Shown here: one piece after another, positions 1 to 5,312 of the stretch
How positions within the stretch are numbered: the first letter of the stretch is position 1
How the letters are laid out: each line of letters opens with the position of its first letter
From: Anaerolineae bacterium
GTDB lineage: Bacteria; Chloroflexota; Anaerolineae; 4572-78; J111
Length of the DNA: 5,827 nucleotides
Direction: 5' to 3'
Assembly: GCA_020433785.1 (NCBI GenBank)
Contig: JAGRCC010000266.1
Span: 1 to 5,827 of the forward strand
Made by a program: the position numbers and the translations under genes
Notes under the pieces: generated by a model
The model's database searches: none
Told to the model about the DNA's origin: nothing
Seen by the model: only the letters and a program-made list of their open reading frames with translations

Positions 1-61
1 TGTCATCCGCGTTCTATCATTTCTTATCAGATCTTGAAATCGTGATCGACTGAATTTGAGT

Positions 62-1033
62 TTACTCCGACTCAGATGTTGGCTCCGCCTCCGGCGCCTC
101 GAGGAAATCAGCCCGCGTCTTATTGACGAGGTTGTCGCCAATGAACGACGAGATACGAACATAGTAGGGCGAGTTCGAGGCTTTGAAGACGTAATTGTCG
201 CTGTCCTCAGGATTCTTGGCCCCGACCAGTAAGGTGTAGGTCTCGTCCGCCGTATCGAGCGTGACTGTGGCTTGGGGGGTATCGAGGCCAAAATCGGCTT
301 GGGCTTCGGTGCCGATAGGGTCGAGCATCCGCACCGAGATGACCTGGTTGAGCATATTGGTGAAGGCGTTTTGGTTGAAGGTTTCGTCTTCGGCCAGGTT
401 GCTCAGGGTCCAGTTTTCGCCGTCTTTGACGAACTCAAAGGTACCGTTGCCGTTTATTAGCGTTAACTTCGTGGTCGCGGTTTGCGGTACGGTGAAGTAG
501 AGCGTGTCGATCCAACTGCCGGCCTCCGGGTTGATGCTGAAGGCATCGAGATCACCGGTTAGGTACACTTCCGGCTGGTTGTCAAGGCGTACATGAGTTG
601 CCCCGGCTCCGGCGGAACTGCCGACGTACAGATCGTGGGTGGTGCCGTTGCTCATGGTTAGCTCAAGGCGGCGGTTAAAATCATCGGGGGCAACCTGGAG
701 TCGGCGGTGGCTGGTATCGGTTTGGGTAACCAGCCGGTTGGTCTGGACCTTCTCGATATTGTCCAGCACGGTCGTCACATTGGCCTCAGTGGCCGGAAAA
801 TTGCCGGCGTCAGGCAAAACCCACTGACCATCTTGTTTAGCCAGGGTCAGGGTGTTTTCGCTGTCGCTGATGGCCAGTGATGTAACACTATCGGTTGAGA
901 AATCACTCAGCAGCGGACCGCTGGTTTGCGATGCCGCCGGCTGGGGCCAAAACACCCATACCGCCAGGGCAATTTGGATCACCAGCACAATCAATAGAAT
1001 TTGTTGTAATCGGTTGGTTTGACTCAAGTTCAT
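62..1033 (-). CDS. DUF4340-containing membrane-anchored protein, partner of the GldFG-type ABC transporter
   Basis: The 323-residue protein is probably an extracytoplasmic accessory subunit of the ABC system encoded just upstream; its molecular role is unknown. A short N-terminus with few charges (MNLSQTNRLQQ) is followed by one hydrophobic helix at about residues 12-30, which predicts an N-in signal anchor with the rest outside the membrane. Two similar halves follow. Each has a strand, a K/Q-D-G-x-W turn (QDGQW 67-71, KDGENW 203-208), a helix rich in N and L, then a strand ending in YVG (136-138) or LVG (269-271). This twofold build and the place after a GldG-like gene fit DUF4340 (PF14238). 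The C-terminus is a short acidic tail. The ATG is supported by AGGAG (minus strand, 1042-1046) 8 nt upstream, overlapping the stop of the preceding gene, so translation is probably coupled. Family assignment is from recalled pattern and context, without a profile search. Confidence 0.85.
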   Translation of the reverse strand: MNLSQTNRLQQILLIVLVIQIALAVWVFWPQPAASQTSGPLLSDFSTDSVTSLAISDSENTLTLAKQDGQWVLPDAGNFPATEANVTTVLDNIEKVQTNRLVTQTDTSHRRLQVAPDDFNRRLELTMSNGTTHDLYVGSSAGAGATHVRLDNQPEVYLTGDLDAFSINPEAGSWIDTLYFTVPQTATTKLTLINGNGTFEFVKDGENWTLSNLAEDETFNQNAFTNMLNQVISVRMLDPIGTEAQADFGLDTPQATVTLDTADETYTLLVGAKNPEDSDNYVFKASNSPYYVRISSFIGDNLVNKTRADFLEAPEAEPTSESE

Positions 1034-1041
1034 TTTATCTA

Positions 1042-1046
1042 CTCCT
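1042..1046 (-). promoter_or_regulatory. Shine-Dalgarno of the DUF4340 gene overlapping the permease stop
   Basis: AGGAG on the minus strand shares its first bases with the TAG stop of the fused permease gene (1045-1047) and lies 8 nt before the ATG. A ribosome ending the permease is therefore placed on the next start, which suggests coupled translation and a fixed subunit ratio. Confidence 0.75.
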
Positions 1047-3957
1047 ACACCGTTCCTGCGACTTTCTTCTGCTCGTCGCCGCTGGTCGGTAATGACGACT
1101 GCGGCAGCAACTCCATCGGTGTTTCACTCTGACGGCGGCTGCGCCAGATCAGAGCGATAGCGACCAGTGCGGCTAAGGCTAGACCGTAGTTAATGTATTC
1201 CCAGAAAGATTGGTTGGCTTCGTCCATTGGCGCCAACACTCGGGCCGAGGTGCCACCGGAACGGATGCTAAGCAAATCCAAATCCTCAACCGACCAATCG
1301 ACCATGTTTTGAGTAAGCTGCAAGCTGTTGAGGTAGCGATCGCGGGTCAGGTTGGAAGACAACTCAAAGACTACGTCGTTGAGGAATTCACCGCTGCCGA
1401 TGATCACCAGACGAGCGCTGTCGGGCGAAACGTCGATGGTGCCGATTTGGGCCGGCGCTGGTGCCGGGCTGCCATCTTGAGGCGCGGCTTGCGGAATTTC
1501 TTTATCTTTGAAGAAGCTGTCAAAAACCCCTTGAACCGATACCGCCAGCACATGCGATTGCTGCTCGCCCTCAACCGGGAAGCCGAACTGCGGGTAGGCT
1601 TGCGGATCAGGTTGGATGTTGGTATCGGTGCGCAGCCACGAGGCATCGCTGGATTTAAGCAGCGTGTCCACCTGGCGATCGGTATTTTTCGTGTCATCGA
1701 CCGTGATCGGCGACACGAAATTCATGGTCACGGCGGGCAGGCCGGACAGAATCGGACTGGTTTGATCCATGCCGTCAGACCGGACATCGACAAAGAAAGG
1801 ATAGTCGATGGCTTGAATCTCGCGCACCTGCATGCCACCAACATTGCGGGCGACTTGGACCGGGAACGGCTCATTTTGCGGGTCTAGCACCAGCGACTGC
1901 TCAACATCGATGCCGTAGCTCTGGAGCATTTCGCGCAGGCCGCCGTCAATCGGCTCGACGGTTAGGTTACCGGCAAACTGATCGACCCCCAGCGCGTAGT
2001 TGCCGGCCGCTACAATGACCGAGCCGCCGCGCATCAGGTATTGGTCGATGGCGTATCGCTCTTGATCGGTCATGTTTTGCGGAGCAATCACCAGCAGCAC
2101 GTCGATATCGGTCGGCACTTGTCCGGTCGACAGATCGACATTGCGAACGGTGTATTCCTGCCGTAGCTGATCGGAAATGGTCGTATATCGTTTGAGCGAA
2201 GGCTGCTGCTGGCCGAAGGCATTCTGGGTAGGCGTATCGGGCGGCGTCCACACCCCGACCACTTGTAGGAAGCCGGACGTGGAGCGTTTCAGAGCCGACT
2301 CGATGCTAGTCTGCACGGTGGCTTCGCTGAAATCGCCGGAGGGGTACAGGAGTTGAGCCTGGTCGCCTACTTGCAAGACCATGTGGAGATAGTAGCTTTG
2401 ATCCGAAAATAACGCGGTGGCAATCGGCTGGAGGCCGAACTGCTCAGCCAGGGTTTTGCGGGTGACGCTGCTGTTCGGATCATCGACGTTGACCAGTTCA
2501 AACTTGAATTTACCGTTGGATTCATCGGCGATTTTTTGAGCGACTTTGGTAATAGTGTCCGGCGCTTCGGCCAGCCACTCCGGCAGCGAGTCGGGGGTGA
2601 CGTACAGGGTCAGCGACGCGGGCTGGTCCAGCGAGGCCAAAATAGCATCGGTACTCTGGAAGCCGAAGACCACTTTTTTGATGGCGCTGGTCAAATCGTA
2701 TTCCAAGTTGCGCAGCCGGACATCCACTTCCCCGTTGGGATAGGGTTGAACCTCGATCAAATCGCTAAAGTTGAGCACTTCGTTCTGGTCGCCGTAGCGG
2801 ATCAAGATATCGAAATAGGCGTTGACAATTGACGCCCCGTAGCGGTCGGAGGCTTGCAGCGGGGTGGGTTGGATGCCGTAGGTCTGGTTGGCTTCGGCCT
2901 CTTTGTCCGGGTCTTGCAGCGGATCGACAATCTCTACTTTCAAATTGCCGTTGGAGGCGATTTCATACTCACGTAAGGTATCGCGAATGGTGGGCACCAG
3001 CGGCGCGAGCAGCGGGTGCGTTTTCTCGCTAAAGTAGCCGCGAATGAGCAGCGGCTCCTGTAAATGACTGATCAAATCGCGGGTTACGGGCGATAGGCTG
3101 TACTCGCGCTGCTCGGTCAGGTCGAGCCGAACCGCGCTAACTTTGAACAGCCAAACGTTGAGCACGATCAGGTTGAGCACGATCAGCGCCGCCGTCAGAA
3201 TCAGCCCGCGCCGGTAAGCCGCAGTTTTTTCGCCCTGGCTCCAGCGTTTGCTGTCCAACGAAATCACATTAAGCGTTAGAAAAGCGGCGGTCAGCGACAG
3301 ATAGTAGACCAGGTCGCGCAGATCGATCACCCCGCGCTCGATGCTTTCAAAGCGGCTGCCTGTACCAAGCGCTCGCAGGATTTCGGACAGGCTGTCACCG
3401 ACAAAGGCGGTTACACCTTGCGAACCAATCAGATAGAAAAGACCGCCCAAGATGCCGGTCAAAATCAATGAGACGATCTGGTTGTCGGTGCGGGACGAGA
3501 CAAATAGGCCGATGGCGGTGTAGGCCGCCGCCAGCAAAATCGCGGCCAGATAACCGCCGATGACCGGCCCCCAATCCAGATTGCCCAGGATTGAGACCGT
3601 GATCGGCAGAAAGAGGGTTAATGCCAGCGCGACCAACACCAGGGCCATAACGCCCAAGAACTTGCCCAACACGAGTTGGGTGATTTGGGTGGGCAGCGTT
3701 AACAGCATTTCCAGCGTGCCGCTGCGTTCTTCTTCGCTCCATTGGCGCATGGTGAGCGCTGCTACCAGGAAGATAAGCAGGAGCGGCATCCAGCGGAACA
3801 TCGGCCGTACATCGGCAATGCCCCGGCTAAAAAAGGCATCGACCCAGAAAAAGGTAAAGAGGGTGGCGGCGAGAAAGACGCCGACAAAGATCAAGGCCAT
3901 CGGTGAACTGAAATAGCCATTGATCTCTTTTTTGGCGATGGATAGAATTTGTTTCAT
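1045..3957 (-). CDS. Fused ABC-2 permease (GldF-like) and GldG-like extracytoplasmic domain protein
   Basis: At 970 residues this is the membrane core of an ABC-2 type transporter in which two usually separate subunits are joined. Residues 1-235 are the permease. They begin with the typical KKEINGYFSSPMA start, have about six hydrophobic helices (near 20-40, 57-70, 98-122, 131-153, 161-179, 213-233), and carry the family motif EEERSGTLEMLLTLP at 75-89 after helix 2, expected to face the ATPase. A seventh helix (about 250-271) leads into the GldG-like part, recognised by DLTEQREYSLSPVTRDLI (279-296) and by the block around 619-652 ending YLMRGGSVIVAAG, as in ABC_transp_aux (PF09822). A last helix at about 921-938 is followed by RSRR and a polar cytoplasmic tail. 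The extracytoplasmic part (272-920) holds an internal duplication and a Pro/Ala-rich loop near 821-838. The ATG has AAGGAG 5 nt upstream (3963-3968), and the gap to the ATPase gene is 19 nt. Substrate unknown. Confidence 0.93.
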   Translation of the reverse strand: MKQILSIAKKEINGYFSSPMALIFVGVFLAATLFTFFWVDAFFSRGIADVRPMFRWMPLLLIFLVAALTMRQWSEEERSGTLEMLLTLPTQITQLVLGKFLGVMALVLVALALTLFLPITVSILGNLDWGPVIGGYLAAILLAAAYTAIGLFVSSRTDNQIVSLILTGILGGLFYLIGSQGVTAFVGDSLSEILRALGTGSRFESIERGVIDLRDLVYYLSLTAAFLTLNVISLDSKRWSQGEKTAAYRRGLILTAALIVLNLIVLNVWLFKVSAVRLDLTEQREYSLSPVTRDLISHLQEPLLIRGYFSEKTHPLLAPLVPTIRDTLREYEIASNGNLKVEIVDPLQDPDKEAEANQTYGIQPTPLQASDRYGASIVNAYFDILIRYGDQNEVLNFSDLIEVQPYPNGEVDVRLRNLEYDLTSAIKKVVFGFQSTDAILASLDQPASLTLYVTPDSLPEWLAEAPDTITKVAQKIADESNGKFKFELVNVDDPNSSVTRKTLAEQFGLQPIATALFSDQSYYLHMVLQVGDQAQLLYPSGDFSEATVQTSIESALKRSTSGFLQVVGVWTPPDTPTQNAFGQQQPSLKRYTTISDQLRQEYTVRNVDLSTGQVPTDIDVLLVIAPQNMTDQERYAIDQYLMRGGSVIVAAGNYALGVDQFAGNLTVEPIDGGLREMLQSYGIDVEQSLVLDPQNEPFPVQVARNVGGMQVREIQAIDYPFFVDVRSDGMDQTSPILSGLPAVTMNFVSPITVDDTKNTDRQVDTLLKSSDASWLRTDTNIQPDPQAYPQFGFPVEGEQQSHVLAVSVQGVFDSFFKDKEIPQAAPQDGSPAPAPAQIGTIDVSPDSARLVIIGSGEFLNDVVFELSSNLTRDRYLNSLQLTQNMVDWSVEDLDLLSIRSGGTSARVLAPMDEANQSFWEYINYGLALAALVAIALIWRSRRQSETPMELLPQSSLPTSGDEQKKVAGTV

Positions 3958-3976
3958 GATTTCTCCTTCTTACGGG

Positions 3977-4897
3977 TTATTCCGCCGTGGCCAGTTGGTT
4001 GAAGACCGTTTCCAGTGTTCTAACATCGCGGCGAAGCTCGCGGACCGGCCAATCCGATTGACGGGCCAGATCATAAATGGACGGGCACAGATCGACATCC
4101 GCTTGGGCCGTGACCCGATAGCCGGGATGGCCATCGGCTGAGCGCAGCGGCTCGATAGCCGACACACCGTTGAGCGATTGCAGCGCCTGGTTAACTCCGG
4201 CTGTTTCCTTTTGCAAAATAAGAATGGCGTCAGATGAGGTGGCCAGTTGGTCTAATCTGGCGTCGGCTTTGAGTTCGCCGTTCATGATGATGACCACGCG
4301 GTCGCACACGGCTTCCACCTCGGATAGAATGTGGGATGAGAACAAAATCGTGCTGTTCCGGGCCAAACGGCGAATCAGGTGCCGGATTTCGACAATCTGG
4401 GTGGGGTCTAGCCCGATGGTCGGTTCGTCTAAAATGAGCAGCTTGGGGTGGTGCAGAATGGCCTGAGCCAGGCCGACCCGCTGGCGGAAGCCCTTACTGA
4501 GTTGGACAATTGGTTGGGTGAGCCGGTCGGCCAAGCCGGTGGCATAGATGGCTTCTGATAAGCAAGACATCTGCGCTTCGCGGGGAATCTCGCGCAGGTC
4601 GGCAATCATTCTGAGGTAAGTTTGCACGGTTAATTCGGGATACAGCGGGGCGTTTTCCGGCAGATAGCCGATGCGCGTCTGTATTTCTCGGGTGTGGGTC
4701 AGCACATCGAGATTATCGATCTTGACCACCCCATCGTCCGGCTGGAGATAGCCGGTCAAAATCTTGATGGTGGTCGATTTGCCCGCGCCGTTGGGTCCCA
4801 ACAGACCAACGACCTCGCCGGCGTTGACGTTGAAACTCACATCGTTGAGCGCCTTAACGTCTCCATAAAATTTAGTTAGGTTGGAAACTTCGATCAT
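3977..4897 (-). CDS. ABC transporter ATP-binding protein, GldA-like (ABC-2 export type)
   Basis: This 306-residue cytoplasmic ATPase should power the fused permease encoded 19 nt downstream. All nucleotide-binding motifs are present: Walker A GPNGAGKST (34-42), the Q-loop region GYLPENAPLYPEL (78-90), ABC signature LSKGFRQRVGLAQA (133-146), Walker B LLILDEPT (153-160), D-loop GLDP (162-165) and H-loop histidine in SSHILSEVEAVCDR (H189). The usual Q-loop glutamine is a glutamate (E81), which is normal in this YLPE-type subgroup. After about residue 213 comes a C-terminal accessory domain (resembling DUF4162), ending in the common TLETVFNQL helix. The length is typical and the reading frame intact. 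The ATG opens the standard MIEVSNLTKFYG start and has TAAGGAGG (4909-4916) 11 nt upstream. It is the first gene of a three-gene operon with a promoter candidate at 4999-5027. GldA-like is a subfamily judgement from the YLPENAPLYPE motif and neighbours; the cargo is unknown. Confidence 0.95.
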   Translation of the reverse strand: MIEVSNLTKFYGDVKALNDVSFNVNAGEVVGLLGPNGAGKSTTIKILTGYLQPDDGVVKIDNLDVLTHTREIQTRIGYLPENAPLYPELTVQTYLRMIADLREIPREAQMSCLSEAIYATGLADRLTQPIVQLSKGFRQRVGLAQAILHHPKLLILDEPTIGLDPTQIVEIRHLIRRLARNSTILFSSHILSEVEAVCDRVVIIMNGELKADARLDQLATSSDAILILQKETAGVNQALQSLNGVSAIEPLRSADGHPGYRVTAQADVDLCPSIYDLARQSDWPVRELRRDVRTLETVFNQLATAE

Positions 4898-4908
4898 TAC
4901 TCTAAAGT

Positions 4909-4916
4909 CCTCCTTA
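4909..4916 (-). promoter_or_regulatory. Strong Shine-Dalgarno of the ABC ATPase gene, long spacing
   Basis: TAAGGAGG on the minus strand is close to a full anti-16S complement and lies 11 nt before the ATG, longer than the 5-8 nt seen for the next two genes. No in-frame ATG, GTG or TTG lies between it and the ATG at 4897, so the start is not in doubt. Confidence 0.8.
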
Positions 4917-4981
4917 GTTTGAGTGGATTGCGGTAGGTTCGAAGCGCCCTATCATTTGTAACATAATTCAGGCCGATTAGC

Positions 4982-5022
4982 CTTAAGCGACTTTAAAGAT
5001 TATCTTAAATTCAGCTTAAATT
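4982..5022. repeat. Phased TTAA direct repeats in the operon promoter (operator-like)
   Basis: Two identical octamers CTTAAATT lie at 5004-5011 and 5015-5022, 11 bp start to start. Two weaker copies precede them on the plus strand: CTTAAG at 4982 and CTTTAAAG at 4991. The four TTAA cores start at 4983, 4993, 5005 and 5016, about one helical turn apart. Tandem repeats with an 11-bp period are typical of PhoB/OmpR-family response regulators, and the octamer resembles the cyanobacterial Pho box (CTTAACCT-like, 3-bp spacers). The AT-rich sequence makes chance or an UP-like element possible alternatives. Confidence 0.45.
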
Positions 5023-5027
5023 TACAA
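4999..5027 (-). promoter_or_regulatory. Candidate sigma-70-type promoter of the ABC/DUF4340 operon
   Basis: The minus strand carries TTGTAA (5022-5027) and GATAAT (4999-5004) with an optimal 17-bp spacer; they match the -35 and -10 consensus at 4 and 5 of 6 positions. Transcription would start near 4992, giving a leader of about 95 nt before the ATG at 4897. It sits downstream of both terminators, as expected for an independent operon promoter. The spacer consists largely of two CTTAAATT repeats, so a regulator bound there would contact the core promoter. Prediction from sequence only. Confidence 0.55.
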
Positions 5028-5036
5028 ACCGCTGAC

Positions 5037-5072
5037 AAAAAAATACCCCATCAATTTATAGAGAAATGGGGT
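5037..5072 (-). terminator. Second intrinsic terminator-like hairpin with T7 tract, no gene directly before it
   Basis: On the minus strand ACCCCAT (5066-5072) and ATGGGGT (5045-5051) form a perfect 7-bp stem around a 14-nt AT-rich loop, followed by A and seven T (5037-5043). This is a convincing intrinsic terminator for leftward transcription. It lies about 180 bp beyond the first terminator and just upstream of the operon promoter candidate. It could end a short noncoding transcript, back up read-through from the gene at 5313, or attenuate a longer operon leader. Confidence 0.75.
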
Positions 5073-5088
5073 TGAAGAAAGGGTGTGA

Positions 5089-5132
5089 ATCATCGAACTA
5101 CTTAAGGGGTATGTTAGCCCGGTCGAAATGAT
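5089..5132 (-). other. Imperfect inverted repeat upstream of the orphan terminator
   Basis: On the minus strand ATCA-TT-TCGA (5123-5132) can pair with TCGATGAT (5089-5096), giving 8 bp with a two-base bulge around a loop of about 26 nt. Inside the loop GGG and CCCC can pair further. The loop also contains ATACCCC (5106-5112), which is perfectly complementary to GGGGTAT in the 3' arm of the terminator at 5037-5072. This suggests a folded RNA or alternative pairing, but AT-rich intergenic DNA gives such short stems by chance as well. Confidence 0.35.
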
Positions 5133-5250
5133 ATGGGCAGTATAATGGTGTCAAAAGGTTTACTGGATGAATTACGGTCAAAATTATAGGCAATTTACGT
5201 TAGTTTCATGTTAGAACAATCCGCGAAAAATTGAAAGTTTAAAGCACGTT

Positions 5251-5282
5251 AATAAATAAAAAGGGCGCACAGCGCGCCCTTT
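5251..5282 (-). terminator. Intrinsic terminator of the VPNTG-protein gene
   Basis: On the minus strand a perfect 9-bp stem, AAAGGGCGC with GCGCCCTTT (5274-5282 and 5260-5268), closes a 5-nt loop and runs into TTATTTATT, so the T-rich tract is TTTTTATTTATT. It lies about 30 nt after the stop of the gene at 5313. On the plus strand the stem is followed only by TTTAAAT, so the main activity is expected for minus-strand transcripts. Confidence 0.9.
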
Positions 5283-5312
5283 AAATCGTTATAACATTTA
5301 AGCCCATCGGCT

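Larger units (their letters stand above)
5037..5188 (-). ncRNA. Possible small noncoding RNA or abandoned leader between two terminators (tentative)
   Basis: Between the terminator at 5251-5282 and the one at 5037-5072 no convincing ORF exists, yet the second terminator needs a transcript to act on. On the minus strand there is a perfect -10 TATAAT (5183-5188, poor -35) and a TTGACA (5149-5154) with TATCAT (5128-5133) at a short 15-bp spacer. Either would yield an RNA of roughly 85-140 nt ending in the T7 tract. No known RNA family was recognised. Confidence 0.25.
4898..5312. other. 415-bp AT-rich intergenic region
   Basis: No coding gene is supportable on either strand. From right to left it holds the terminator of the VPNTG-protein gene, a stretch with minus-strand promoter-like hexamers, an imperfect inverted repeat, an orphan terminator hairpin, the operon promoter candidate with phased TTAA repeats, and a leader of about 95 nt ending in the Shine-Dalgarno. 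It is visibly more AT-rich than the flanking genes. Confidence 0.8.

Noticed and set aside
1..61. A possible terminator or next gene start (ATG at 4-6, minus strand) after the DUF4340 gene.
   Set aside because: No stable stem with a T tract is seen, and the ATG has no good ribosome site and only one further codon in view.
1210..1887. A 225-codon open frame on the plus strand.
   Set aside because: It lies wholly inside the well-supported permease/GldG gene in the antisense direction, its translation is rich in R, H, G and A without recognisable domains, and no ribosome site or promoter supports it.
4914..4964. A 16-codon minus-strand ORF whose TAA overlaps the Shine-Dalgarno of the ATPase gene.
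   Set aside because: It has no ribosome site of its own and an unremarkable sequence. The stop/Shine-Dalgarno overlap alone is not enough to call a regulatory uORF.
4982..5022. The TTAA repeats as a CRISPR-like array.
   Set aside because: The repeat units are only 8 bp with 3-bp gaps, far too short; a protein binding site or AT-rich promoter DNA explains them better.
5022..5093. A 23-codon minus-strand ORF (ATG at 5093) spanning the orphan terminator, possibly a leader peptide.
   Set aside because: No Shine-Dalgarno is visible and there is no run of regulatory codons. Its span through the T7 tract is explained by chance.
5141..5146. A perfect TATAAT on the plus strand.
   Set aside because: The position 17 bp upstream (CCCGGT) is no -35 element, there is no extended -10, and no rightward gene follows before the window ends.
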